The position numbers were made by a program, and so were the translations under genes. A model generated the notes under the pieces. That model worked only from the letters and a program-made list of their open reading frames with translations. It had not been told where the DNA came from and did no database searches. Positions 1 through 7,697 of a stretch of DNA of 64,000 nt are shown here, one piece after another. The stretch is taken from positions 341,977 to 405,976 of the forward strand of contig NZ_PZJQ01000005.1 in assembly GCF_003206065.1 (NCBI RefSeq), given 5' to 3'. Source of the stretch: Salinicola halimionae (GTDB lineage: Bacteria > Pseudomonadota > Gammaproteobacteria > Pseudomonadales > Halomonadaceae). Positions within the stretch are counted from its first letter, which is position 1; every line of letters starts with the position of its first letter.

Positions 1-1007
1 GCGTCGAGCACGGCGTGTTCGGCTACGGCGGGGTGCCGGAGAGTTTAAAGCAAGCGCTGAACGATTGGAGCCGTCACCACTACGACTGGGCGATCGACAC
101 CGAGTGGCAGCTGTGGGTTCCTGGCGTGGTCCCGGCGCTCAATCTGGCGGCGATGGCATTGAGCGAGCCGGGTCAGGGCGTGCTTACCGCGACCCCGATC
201 TATCCGCCGTTTCTGAGCGTGGCCAAAAATACCGGCCGCGAGGCGCAGACCTTCGAACTGACTGAACCCGCGACCCCCGGCGGGCCCTGGCGACTCGATC
301 TCGAGGCGCTGGAGGCGGCGATCCAGGCCAATACCCGCGTGCTGCTATGGTGCCATCCGCACAACCCCACCGGACGTGTGTGGAATGCCGACGAGCTCAA
401 GGGGCTGGCCGAGCTGGTGGTACGCCACGATCTGATCGTCATTTCCGACGAGCTGCACTGCGATCTGATTCTCGATCCTTCGCGGCCGCACCGTCCACTG
501 GGCCAGCTGTGCCCGGAATTGGCGGATCGATTGATCACGCTGTGGGCGCCGTCCAAGACGTTCAACATTGCCGGACTGTCGGCCGCCTGCGCGATCATTG
601 CCGACGACGATCTGCGTCGGAGGTTCCAGACAGCGGCTGCCGGCCTGCTGCCCGGCGTCAACGTGCTCGGATTGAGCGCATCGCTGGCGGCCTACACGGA
701 CTGCGAGGGGTGGCGCCAGGCGTTGCTGGGCGAGCTGCGAGATAATCTGGCCATGGTGGAAGCGCACGTCTTGCGTTGGCCGGGCGTAACGATGTCGACA
801 CCGGAGGCGACGTATCTGGCGTGGCTGGATTTTCGCCATAGCGCACTGGTCGATTCGCCGCAGCAGCGTCTGCTCGAGGAAGCGCGGGTAGCGCTCTCCG
901 ACGGTGCTGATTTCGGCTGGCCGGGATTCGTCAGGCTCAACTTCGGCATGCCGCGGAGCTGGCTGGAAGAAGCGCTACTGCGGCTGGATCGTTTACTGTC
1001 CGATTGA
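1..1007 (+). CDS. PLP-dependent aminotransferase / C-S lyase, MalY-PatB type (5' truncated)
   Basis: The reading frame is open from the first base of the window (…VEHGVFGYGG…), so the N-terminus, probably some 50-60 residues, lies outside. The 'GVFGYG' block near the visible start, 'HPHNPTGRVW' and the PLP-lysine context 'WAPSKTFNIAG' are typical of fold-type I aminotransferases of the MalY/PatB cystathionine beta-lyase group. These cytosolic enzymes cleave the C-S bond of cystathionine or cysteine conjugates, or act as aminotransferases. The gene converges on the cnoX-like gene, with a hairpin between them. Substrate is not predictable from sequence; family assignment is firm. Confidence 0.85.
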   Translation, partial: VEHGVFGYGGVPESLKQALNDWSRHHYDWAIDTEWQLWVPGVVPALNLAAMALSEPGQGVLTATPIYPPFLSVAKNTGREAQTFELTEPATPGGPWRLDLEALEAAIQANTRVLLWCHPHNPTGRVWNADELKGLAELVVRHDLIVISDELHCDLILDPSRPHRPLGQLCPELADRLITLWAPSKTFNIAGLSAACAIIADDDLRRRFQTAAAGLLPGVNVLGLSASLAAYTDCEGWRQALLGELRDNLAMVEAHVLRWPGVTMSTPEATYLAWLDFRHSALVDSPQQRLLEEARVALSDGADFGWPGFVRLNFGMPRSWLEEALLRLDRLLSD

Positions 1008-1015
1008 GGCAACAA

Positions 1016-1051
1016 GATGCCCGGCGCCGAGAACGTTCGGCCCCGGGCATC
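1016..1051. terminator. Hairpin between convergent genes, terminator-like
   Basis: GATGCCCGG (1016-1024) pairs with CCGGGCATC (1043-1051), with an inner CCGA/TCGG stem. It lies 8 bases after the aminotransferase stop and 17 bases before the opposing stop. No T-run follows on either strand, so intrinsic termination is uncertain. Confidence 0.45.
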
Positions 1052-1067
1052 ATCACCGGTACGGCGT

Positions 1068-2003
1068 TCAGTAGAGCATGGCGAACAGTCGGCGACGGTA
1101 GGTGACGGTCAGCGGATGCTCGGCACCCAAGGCGTCGAAAACACGCAGTAGCGTCTTGCGTGCGGCGTCTTCGCCGTAAGCGCGATCGCGTTTCATCACC
1201 GCCAGCAGAGCCTCGAGGCCGGTCTCATACTGGCCGTCGGCAATCTGGCGCATGGCGCGCTGATACTGTGCTTCACTGTCGTCGCGTTCGCCCAGGGCGT
1301 CGATCTCGGCCTGACTCAAGGCTTCTTCACCAAATTCGATGCGCGCACGCACGCCGCGTGCCTTCGCCGCATCGCGGTGTTCCGGCGGCAAGTTATCGAG
1401 AATCTGCTTGGCATCGTCGGTTCGGCCGGCGGCCACCCGTACGCCGGCCAGATCGATCTGGTAATCGTGATGTTCCGGATACTGCTGGATCAGTTCCTGG
1501 TAAATCGCCTCGGCGGTTTCGGTGTCGCCAGATGCCAGAGCCGCTTCGGCCATCTCTTCAGGACTTTGAGACGCCTCTGCCGGCGCCTCGAGATACTTGC
1601 CGAGCCATTCACGTATCTGCTTCTCGGGCAGCGCGCCCTGGAAATGGTCGTAGAGCTGACCCTGGGAAATCAGTTTGACGTCCGGCACCGAGCGCACGCC
1701 CAGCTGCGAGGCGATCTGGGGAAAGGCCTCGGTATCGAGGCGCGCCAGCACGAAGGCCCCGGCATACTCCTGGGCGAGTTTCTCCAGCACCGGTTTCAGC
1801 GTCTGGCACGATTCGCTCGAGTTGGCCCAGCTTTGAAGTAGCACCGGGTGCTGCATCGAACCATCGAGCACGACCTGCTGAAAGTTTTCCAGCGTGACGT
1901 CGACGATGACGTCTTCCGCGGCAACTGTGTTGCCGGCGCCATTCTGGCTGCTTTCTTCGGGGCCGGTCAGCGGCTGTCCGGTACGGGGATCGACGATAGC
2001 CAT
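1068..2003 (-). CDS. cnoX: Thioredoxin-fold TPR co-chaperone, CnoX/YbbN type
   Basis: 311 residues. The N-terminal two fifths form a thioredoxin-like domain in which the usual WCxxC becomes 'WANSSESC': the first cysteine position is Ser63 and only Cys66 remains, as in the SxxC motif of Escherichia coli CnoX. The rest is helical with TPR-like repeats ('AEAIYQELIQQYPEHHDYQIDLAGV'-type helices, roughly 150-290). CnoX-family proteins are cytosolic holdases that protect clients from oxidation and hand them to GroEL or DnaK. Length is slightly above the 284 of E. coli. The gene is divergent from the DUF3750 gene. The molecular role is transferred from the family. Confidence 0.85.
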   Translation of the reverse strand: MAIVDPRTGQPLTGPEESSQNGAGNTVAAEDVIVDVTLENFQQVVLDGSMQHPVLLQSWANSSESCQTLKPVLEKLAQEYAGAFVLARLDTEAFPQIASQLGVRSVPDVKLISQGQLYDHFQGALPEKQIREWLGKYLEAPAEASQSPEEMAEAALASGDTETAEAIYQELIQQYPEHHDYQIDLAGVRVAAGRTDDAKQILDNLPPEHRDAAKARGVRARIEFGEEALSQAEIDALGERDDSEAQYQRAMRQIADGQYETGLEALLAVMKRDRAYGEDAARKTLLRVFDALGAEHPLTVTYRRRLFAMLY

Positions 2004-2110
2004 GTGAAAAACCCTTGATGTTCGATTCGAGATTGATAAGTGTTATGTGGGTCATGATGCGTCGATTCAACCCCCGGCGTGCGACTCACTCTCAGGAATC
2101 CGCTATTTCC

Positions 2111-2917
2111 ATGGATTTATCTCGCCTACTCAAGCGCGCGCTGGCTTTCGTGCTGGCGCTCGTTGTCTTCGTCGTCGTGCTGCTGTTGGGGCCTGGCTAC
2201 ATGCTGGCCTCCCAGCAGGTGCCGATGCATGCCGACTGGCAGGGCGCCGATCGTTCTTCGAGCGGATTGGCGCCGGATCCGGGAGAGGTCCGCGAGGCGG
2301 TCGTTCAGGTCTATGCGGCGCGCACCTTCGAGTGGCGCGGCGCATTCGGGGTGCATACCTGGATCGCGACCAAGGCCGAGGGCGCCAGCCGTTACCGGGT
2401 CTATCAGGTATTGAGTTGGCAACGGCCAACGGTGGAAACGGGCTATGCGCAGCCGGATCGCCAGTGGTATGGCAATCCGCCGACGCTGCTGGCGGATGTT
2501 CGAGGAGACAAGGCGGCGCGGGCGATCAGTGAGATCGCGCGTGTCGTGCCCGACTATCCTTATCCTGATCGTTATCGGATCTGGCCCGGACCCAACAGCA
2601 ACACCTTCATCGCCTGGGTGGCACGGCGGGTTCCCGAACTGCCGGTGGACTTTCCGCCCAACGCGATCGGCAAGGATTATCTCCCCGGACAGATCGTGGC
2701 GAGAACGCCCACTCACACGGGATACCAGCTGTCGCTGGGCGGTCTGTTCGGCGTCATGCTGGCCTGGGACGAGGGCTTCGAGCTCGACCTGCTGGGGTTG
2801 ACGGTCGGCGTCGATTGGCAGTCACCGGCGCTTAAGCTCCCCGGGATCGGCCGAGTCGGCATGGCGCAGCCCACCGGCAGTGCAGGAGAGCGCGAGGTCG
2901 AGCAGAAGATCCCGTGA
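2111..2917 (+). CDS. DUF3750 domain protein, membrane-anchored
   Basis: 268 residues from the ATG at 2111, chosen because the longer frame to 2015 adds an unlikely arginine-rich leader and because CAGGA lies about 12 bases upstream. Residues 8-35 form one strong hydrophobic segment (signal anchor or uncleaved signal). The remainder carries the DUF3750 hallmarks: 'VHTWIATKAEG', 'WPGPNSNTFIAWVARRVP' and 'GYQLSLGGLFG'. The NSNTF block resembles conserved segments of uncharacterised periplasmic or inner-membrane proteins. No function is known to me; the topology suggests a periplasmic soluble domain. Confidence 0.8.
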   Translation: MDLSRLLKRALAFVLALVVFVVVLLLGPGYMLASQQVPMHADWQGADRSSSGLAPDPGEVREAVVQVYAARTFEWRGAFGVHTWIATKAEGASRYRVYQVLSWQRPTVETGYAQPDRQWYGNPPTLLADVRGDKAARAISEIARVVPDYPYPDRYRIWPGPNSNTFIAWVARRVPELPVDFPPNAIGKDYLPGQIVARTPTHTGYQLSLGGLFGVMLAWDEGFELDLLGLTVGVDWQSPALKLPGIGRVGMAQPTGSAGEREVEQKIP

Positions 2918-2956
2918 GGCACTGCCCCCTCGGTCCTCCTCGCGACGCTCTGTTTC

Positions 2957-2994
2957 GCCCGTCACGCCGACCATGTCTACGGGGCTCTTTTTAT
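2957..2994 (+). terminator. Terminator after the DUF3750 gene
   Basis: GCCCGT near 2958 can pair with ACGGGGC near 2979 (one bulged G), followed by TCTTTTTA. It lies between convergent genes and touches the transporter stop codon at 2991. Confidence 0.5.
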
Positions 2995-3929
2995 TGGGTA
3001 GCGGCAGCCTGAGGAATTGCGTCGACGCCGGCCCGCGCTTCGGCCTCGACGAAAACCCGCTTGACGCTCTCGTGTGTTTGCTTGATCTCGCTGTCGAGTT
3101 TGGCGATGGTACGTTCGATACGCTCGGCGGGCGTGCCGCGAGCGAAACGCACGCTGAGATTGACCAGGATGAAATTCGGCCCCATGTGCATGGTCAGCAC
3201 TTCATTGACGCCTTCGACGCCATCAGCGTCGGCGGCAAGCTGGCGGATGTTCTCGACGACGTTCGTATTGGCGCTCTCGCCGATCAGCAGACCCTTGGTC
3301 TCCATTGCCAGCCAGATCGCGGTACCGCCGAGGATCAAGCCGATGACTACCGACGCGATGCCGTCGAAGATCAATATGCCTGTCCACTGAGACAGCGCCA
3401 CGCCGGCTAATGCCACTACCAAGCCAAGCAGGGCGGCCGAATCCTCGAAGATTACCACGAACATCGAGGGATCCTTGCCACGATGCACCGCCTCGAGATA
3501 ACCCCATTTTCCCTTGGTCTTGCGGAATTCGTTGAGCGCGAAGGCCCAGGAAGCGCCTTCGAAAAGAATGCCCAGACCGAGCACGATATAGTTGACCAGC
3601 GGCGACTCGATCGGCTCGGGATGCAGAATGTGCATCACCCCTTCGTACAGGGAAACGCCGGAGCCGACCGCAAAAATCAGCAGTGCGACCACGAAGCTCC
3701 AGAAGTAGATTTCCTTGCCGTGGCCAAAGGGGAATTGCGGACTGGGTGGGCGTTTGGCCCGATGCATGCCGAACAGCAACAATACCTGGTTGCCGGTATC
3801 CACCACCGAGTGGATACCTTCGGAGAGCATCGCCGAGCTACCGGTGATGGCGGCTGCGACGAACTTGCTGATCGCAATGAGCAAGTTGCCGCCCATGGCG
3901 GCGTAGATGACCGGCTTGGATTCCGCCAT
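2991..3929 (-). CDS. Cation diffusion facilitator family transporter
   Basis: 312 residues, inner membrane. Hydrophobic segments recur through residues 8-215, with the CDF metal-site signature in 'SEGIHSVVDTGNQ' (TM2, HxxxD) and acidic residues in 'IFEDSAALLG' and 'IFDGIAS' further on, then a cytoplasmic C-terminal domain (about 215-312). The overall pattern, including the long 'KRPPSPQFPFGHGKEIYFWSF' segment, resembles the SLC30A9-like bacterial branch. CDF proteins export Zn2+, Fe2+, Co2+ or Mn2+ in exchange for protons; the ion cannot be read from the sequence. AGGGAG is well placed before the ATG. It is transcribed in the same direction as the dap genes, 49 bases downstream of the small unknown gene. 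Confidence 0.9.
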   Translation of the reverse strand: MAESKPVIYAAMGGNLLIAISKFVAAAITGSSAMLSEGIHSVVDTGNQVLLLFGMHRAKRPPSPQFPFGHGKEIYFWSFVVALLIFAVGSGVSLYEGVMHILHPEPIESPLVNYIVLGLGILFEGASWAFALNEFRKTKGKWGYLEAVHRGKDPSMFVVIFEDSAALLGLVVALAGVALSQWTGILIFDGIASVVIGLILGGTAIWLAMETKGLLIGESANTNVVENIRQLAADADGVEGVNEVLTMHMGPNFILVNLSVRFARGTPAERIERTIAKLDSEIKQTHESVKRVFVEAEARAGVDAIPQAAATQ

Positions 3930-3978
3930 ATCTTTGACTCCCTGTCAGATGGGTTGCATTGCGGCGGTTACGGCGTGA

Positions 3979-4371
3979 TTAGCGACCCGAATCCGGCCAG
4001 TCGATGGTGTTCTCGCGGCCGTCCGGCAGTACCTGCCAGAAACGGTCGGGGTCGTCGCCGGGTTGCCAGCCGCCGAGCGAACAGCGCGCCTCGCAGCCCA
4101 GCTCGCGAGCGGCGTCGCGGGCGCAGTCGGTATCTCTCGGCCAGGGCGTGGCGTCGCAATCGAACCACAGGCTGGCATAGCGATCTGCCGCACGCTCGAC
4201 GAGCATGACGCCGATGGTGCGCTTGGTGCCCATCGCCTTGCCGCGCCAGATTCCCTTGCCGGCACGGTCGAGCGTCATCTCACCGTCGCCGAGTGTCTCG
4301 CGCAGCCAGCGGGTAATGGCGTCGATATCGGCGACCGCCAGGTAGATTTCGATGTCAGGAAAACGCTCCAT
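3979..4371 (-). CDS. Conserved-looking protein of unknown function, 130 aa
   Basis: Start ATG at 4371, preceded by TGAGGA lying inside the end of dapE; the two coding regions touch (dapE stop at 4379-4381), so translational coupling is likely. Composition is acidic and tryptophan-rich, with three cysteines in the middle ('DCDATPWPRDTDCARDAARELGCEARC'-type stretch, four Cys near residues 77-100) and a C-terminal 'GGWQPGDDPDRFW' block. There is no signal peptide or membrane segment. I do not recognise a family. The tight link to dapE suggests co-expression with lysine biosynthesis but gives no function. Confidence 0.7.
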   Translation of the reverse strand: MERFPDIEIYLAVADIDAITRWLRETLGDGEMTLDRAGKGIWRGKAMGTKRTIGVMLVERAADRYASLWFDCDATPWPRDTDCARDAARELGCEARCSLGGWQPGDDPDRFWQVLPDGRENTIDWPDSGR

Positions 4372-4378
4372 GGGTTCC

Positions 4379-5551
4379 TCAGGCAAACAGCCGCTCGAGT
4401 GTGGCTTCGTAGATGCGGCTCAGGGTATCGAGGTCGTCGGCACGGATGCGTTCGTTGACCTGGTGGATAGTGGCATTGACGGGACCCAACTCGATCACCT
4501 GTGTGCCTAGTGTAGCAATGAAGCGACCGTCGGACGTGCCGCCGGAAGTCGATAGCGTCGGACGATGCCCGGTGATCGTCTCGCAGGCGTCCTGCGTTGC
4601 CTCGAGCAGCTCGCCCGCCGCGGTCAGGAAAGGCTCGCCATTGAGCGTCCAGTCGAGCTGGTAATCGAGGCCGTGCGCGGCGAGCTTCTGCTCGACACGC
4701 TCGCGCAGCTGAGTCTGCGTGACCTCGCTGGAGTAGCGAAAGTTGAACGTCACCTCCAGCTCGCCGGGTACGACATTGGTGGCGCCGGTCCCTGCATAGA
4801 GATTGGAAATCTGGAAGCTGGTCGCCGGGAAAAAGGCGTTGCCGGCGTCCCAAGGCTCGTTCACCAGTTCGGACAGCACCGGCAGTGCCTGGTGGATCGG
4901 GTTGCGCGCCAGATGCGGGTAGGCGACGTGCCCTTGAATGCCGCGGACGCGCAGCACGCCACCCAACGATCCGCGGCGCCCGTTCTTGATCACGTCGCCG
5001 AGATGACGGGTTGAAGAGGGCTCGCCGACAATGCAGTAGTCCAGCGGCTCGTGGCGCTCGCGCAGACGTTCGACGACCGCGCGCGTGCCGTGGATCGCGG
5101 GTCCTTCCTCGTCGGCCGTGATCAGAAACGCGATCCTGCCATGATGATCGGGATGGGCGGTGACGAAGCGCTCGACCGCCGTCACCATGGCCGCCAGGCT
5201 GCCTTTCATGTCGGCGGCGCCGCGGCCGCAGAGAAAGCCGTTGTCATCAATGATCGGTTCGAACGGCGGATGATCCCATTCGCGCTCCGGGCCGCTGGGC
5301 ACCACGTCGGTATGACCGGCGAAGGCCAGCATCGGGCCGTGCTGACCGCGCGTTGCCCAGAAGTTTTCGATGCCGCCGATCGTCATCCGCTCGATCTGAA
5401 AGCCGATGTGCTCCAGGCGTTCGATCATCAGTGCCTGACAGCCGTGATCGTCCGGGGTCACCGACGGTCGCTCGAGTAGTTCGAGCGCCAGCGCCAGCGT
5501 GGCCGAGTGGGCAGTGGGCGATGACGCGCCCGTCGGTGACGCTTGAGGCAT
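4379..5551 (-). CDS. dapE: Succinyl-diaminopimelate desuccinylase
   Basis: 390 residues from the ATG at 5551, which has GGAG six bases upstream; a longer in-frame extension lacks such support. DapE hydrolyses N-succinyl-LL-diaminopimelate to LL-diaminopimelate and succinate in the lysine/peptidoglycan pathway, using two Zn2+. M20 metallopeptidase motifs are visible: '[14 protein letters not shown]' (His ligand and Asp), '[14 protein letters not shown]' (bridging Asp), 'ITADEEGPA' (catalytic Glu-Glu) and a C-terminal '[13 protein letters not shown]' His. The gene follows dapD by 35 bases on the same strand, giving two consecutive-pathway enzymes in one transcript. Confidence 0.97.
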   Translation of the reverse strand: MPQASPTGASSPTAHSATLALALELLERPSVTPDDHGCQALMIERLEHIGFQIERMTIGGIENFWATRGQHGPMLAFAGHTDVVPSGPEREWDHPPFEPIIDDNGFLCGRGAADMKGSLAAMVTAVERFVTAHPDHHGRIAFLITADEEGPAIHGTRAVVERLRERHEPLDYCIVGEPSSTRHLGDVIKNGRRGSLGGVLRVRGIQGHVAYPHLARNPIHQALPVLSELVNEPWDAGNAFFPATSFQISNLYAGTGATNVVPGELEVTFNFRYSSEVTQTQLRERVEQKLAAHGLDYQLDWTLNGEPFLTAAGELLEATQDACETITGHRPTLSTSGGTSDGRFIATLGTQVIELGPVNATIHQVNERIRADDLDTLSRIYEATLERLFA

Positions 5552-5586
5552 GCGGTTCTCCGGAATGGGCTGTCGGGACAGCCGAA

Positions 5587-6612
5587 TCAGTTGTGGGCGT
5601 GCAGAGCTTCGTTGAGGGCAACGGCGCTCTTGTTGGTACGGCATTCCAGACGACCCGTCACCGAGTGACGAATGAACAGCAGGTCGTTCTGGCCAGCGAG
5701 TTCGCGTGCGGCCACGGTCTGGACCGCTTCACCCCGATCGTCAAGCACGGTGACCTTGGAACCGGCCGTGACGTAGAGACCGGCTTCGACCGTGCAGCGA
5801 TCGCCGAGCGGGATGCCCAGCCCGGCATTGGCACCGATCAGGCAGTTCTCGCCGATCTTGATCACCACGTTGCCGCCGCCGGAGAGCGTGCCCATCGTCG
5901 AGCAGCCGGCGCCCAGATCCGAGCCCTTGCCGACGAAGACGCCGGCGGAGATACGGCCTTCGACCATTCCCGGCCCTTCGGTGCCGGCATTGAAGTTGCA
6001 GAAACCTTCATGCATGACCGTGGTGCCTTCGCCCAGATGCGCACCGAGACGCACGCGGGCGGTATCGCCGATCCGGATCCCCTTGGGCACGACGTAGTCG
6101 GTCATCTTGGGAAACTTGTCGACGCAGTCCACGGAGAGCGGGCGTCCGGCGAGACGGGCCTTGAGACGACGTGCCGGCAGCTCTTCGACATCGATGGCGC
6201 CTTCGTTGGTCCAGGCGATGTTCTTGAGCAGACCGAACATGCCATCGAGCTGGGTGCCATGCGGCTTGATCAGTCGATGAGAGAGCAGATGCAGCTTGAG
6301 ATAGACCTCCGGCACGCTGGTCGGCGCATGATCTTCATCCAGAAAGACCGCGACCAGCGGACGCTGCGCGTCGGCAAAGGCCTCGGCGATCTCGGCCTGA
6401 TCACCGGCACCAGCATCGCGCAACGCGGTCGCGAGCTTGGCGGCGTGTTCCGGCAGAAAGCTGACGACTTCCGTGGACTCGTCGGCGTCTAGCGCCTGGC
6501 GTGCGGCCGCGACAAGGGCCGCGGCAGGCTGGTGCAGCGGGGCCGGATAGTAGATTTCGAGCCAGTCGCCCTGGCTGTTCTGGGTGCCGATTCCTAGCGC
6601 GAAGCTCAGCAT
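5587..6612 (-). CDS. dapD: Tetrahydrodipicolinate N-succinyltransferase, long form
   Basis: 341 residues, the longer DapD type seen in pseudomonads and relatives rather than the 274-residue enteric form. It transfers succinyl from succinyl-CoA to tetrahydrodipicolinate in lysine and peptidoglycan synthesis. The C-terminal half is a left-handed beta-helix of hexapeptide repeats ('[25 protein letters not shown]', '[21 protein letters not shown]'); the N-terminal half is the alpha/beta domain. GGAGGA sits directly before the ATG. It leads the dapD-dapE-unknown transcription unit, with the Spx/ArsC-like gene 67 bases upstream. Confidence 0.97.
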   Translation of the reverse strand: MLSFALGIGTQNSQGDWLEIYYPAPLHQPAAALVAAARQALDADESTEVVSFLPEHAAKLATALRDAGAGDQAEIAEAFADAQRPLVAVFLDEDHAPTSVPEVYLKLHLLSHRLIKPHGTQLDGMFGLLKNIAWTNEGAIDVEELPARRLKARLAGRPLSVDCVDKFPKMTDYVVPKGIRIGDTARVRLGAHLGEGTTVMHEGFCNFNAGTEGPGMVEGRISAGVFVGKGSDLGAGCSTMGTLSGGGNVVIKIGENCLIGANAGLGIPLGDRCTVEAGLYVTAGSKVTVLDDRGEAVQTVAARELAGQNDLLFIRHSVTGRLECRTNKSAVALNEALHAHN

Positions 6613-6679
6613 CGCAGGTTCCTCCTGATGGTCGAAAAGTCGTCGAGATCGTCAATGCGGGCGGCATGCTCAAGCCTCT

Positions 6680-7060
6680 CTAGGAGACGAGGGCCGCGTA
6701 GCGGTCGGCGTCGAACCCGGCGATGATCAAGGTGTCGTCGCTGCCGCTCCCGGTGCGCTGCAATACCGTTCGTTGCAAGATCGGGCGCTTGATCAGGGTC
6801 GGGTGGGCGAGCATCAACTCGCGGGCGCGTTCGGCGTCGAAAGGCTGCTTGTCCGCGGGGTCGAGCTGGCGCCAGGTGGTGCTGCGGGTGTTGAGCAGCG
6901 TCTGCCAGTCGGCACCGGCGAGAAAGGCATCCAGTTGCCGTGGATCGAGGCCATCCTCGCGCAGATCGTGAAATCGATACGCCACGTCCATCGCATCGAG
7001 TTGGCGCCGGGCCTTGCGGCAGGTATCGCAGGTCTTGATGCCGTAAACGGTGATGGTCAT
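6680..7060 (-). CDS. Spx/ArsC-like (YffB family) thioredoxin-fold protein
   Basis: 126 residues from the ATG at 7060; the longer frame to 7384 is rejected because it crosses the divergent DUF305 promoter region. The start 'MTITVYGIKTCDTCRKARRQLD' carries a C11xxC14 pair in the arsenate-reductase/Spx position, and 'KRPILQ' near residue 92 matches the conserved family block. Members of the YffB branch sit beside dap genes in many gammaproteobacteria and probably act in glutathione-linked thiol chemistry rather than arsenate reduction. The exact activity is unknown. It is upstream of dapD on the same strand. Confidence 0.85.
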   Translation of the reverse strand: MTITVYGIKTCDTCRKARRQLDAMDVAYRFHDLREDGLDPRQLDAFLAGADWQTLLNTRSTTWRQLDPADKQPFDAERARELMLAHPTLIKRPILQRTVLQRTGSGSDDTLIIAGFDADRYAALVS

Positions 7061-7214
7061 GTCACGAGCCCGTTGTGCGCTTCTCAGAAAGCGGCCGATT
7101 ATAGGCGCCTGCGGACGGGAGCTCAAAAAAGTCGTCGGTTCGACGCCCGGCAGGTCTGGCAGTATTCGGCTTGCCAGTGCAGGCGATGCGGTAGTCCAGC
7201 GCCGCAGGTTGCGC

Positions 7215-7244
7215 TTGACCTGGAGGCTACACCTTGGTGATAAC
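7215..7244 (+). promoter_or_regulatory. Promoter of the DUF305 gene, possibly MerR/CueR type
   Basis: TTGACC (7215-7220) is followed after 18 bases by GATAAC (7239-7244). The lengthened spacer with CCT/AGG-rich halves, and the TTGACCT start, resemble MerR-family metal promoters such as CueR sites, but the dyad is imperfect. The promoter call is moderate; the CueR reading is weak. Confidence 0.45.
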
Positions 7245-7270
7245 GTCGGTTTTTTCTCGGGAGAGAACGG

Positions 7271-7669
7271 ATGACAACTTCCAAACGTCTGATGGCGGGG
7301 ATCGTAGGGTTTTCCGCGCTGGCTTTCGCCGCCAGTGGTTTTGCGCAGTCGGATAGCGACAGTCATGAAGGCCACCAGGCGCATTCAGCATCGAGTTCCC
7401 GGTCCGGTGATGCCGGCGATGCCTACCGTGAGGCGGCGAAGGCCATGCAGCACGACATGGATCTGGCGAATAGTGGCAATCCAGACGTCGATTTCGCTCA
7501 GGGTATGCTGGCTCATCACCAGGGCGCGGTCGCAATGGCCAAGGTTGAACTGGAGTATGGCAAGGACCCCGAGATGCGGGCGCTGGCTCGAAAGATCATT
7601 GCGGCCCAGCAGGCCGAGATAGAACAGATGCAGGCGTGGCTGAAAGCCAACCCTGCACCGGTCGATTGA
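7271..7669 (+). CDS. Secreted DUF305 protein, CopM-like
   Basis: 132 residues. Residues 1-26 are a Sec signal peptide ending 'SGFAQS'. A low-complexity His/Ser stretch (about 30-50) follows, then the DUF305 helical core with 'MQHDMDL' and 'FAQGMLAHHQGAVAMAKVEL', whose Met and His residues are the metal-ligand candidates. DUF305 proteins such as CopM bind copper in the periplasm. GGGAGAG precedes the ATG. The gene stands alone between divergent spx-like and convergent glnD genes. A copper role is inferred from the family and a possible MerR-type promoter. Confidence 0.85.
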   Translation: MTTSKRLMAGIVGFSALAFAASGFAQSDSDSHEGHQAHSASSSRSGDAGDAYREAAKAMQHDMDLANSGNPDVDFAQGMLAHHQGAVAMAKVELEYGKDPEMRALARKIIAAQQAEIEQMQAWLKANPAPVD

Positions 7670-7697
7670 GAGTATTTCGAGCTGGCTGGCCCCTGAG

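Noticed and set aside
5353-6492. 379-codon open frame on the plus strand opposite dapE and dapD
   Set aside because: A GC-rich antisense shadow: it lies wholly over two well-identified genes, shows no recognisable motif, and has no promoter or ribosome-binding site.
5645-6612. Upstream extensions of dapE, ubiB, ubiE, hslV, hslU, hemB and ppx frames beyond the chosen starts
   Set aside because: Each extension is Arg/Ser/Pro-rich, not family-like, and crosses a neighbouring gene or promoter, whereas the chosen ATGs have Shine-Dalgarno sequences at suitable spacing.
7130-7180. TTCGA-type T-loop resemblance upstream of the DUF305 gene, considered as a tRNA fragment
   Set aside because: The flanking bases do not form a T-arm and no acceptor, D or anticodon arm is present.
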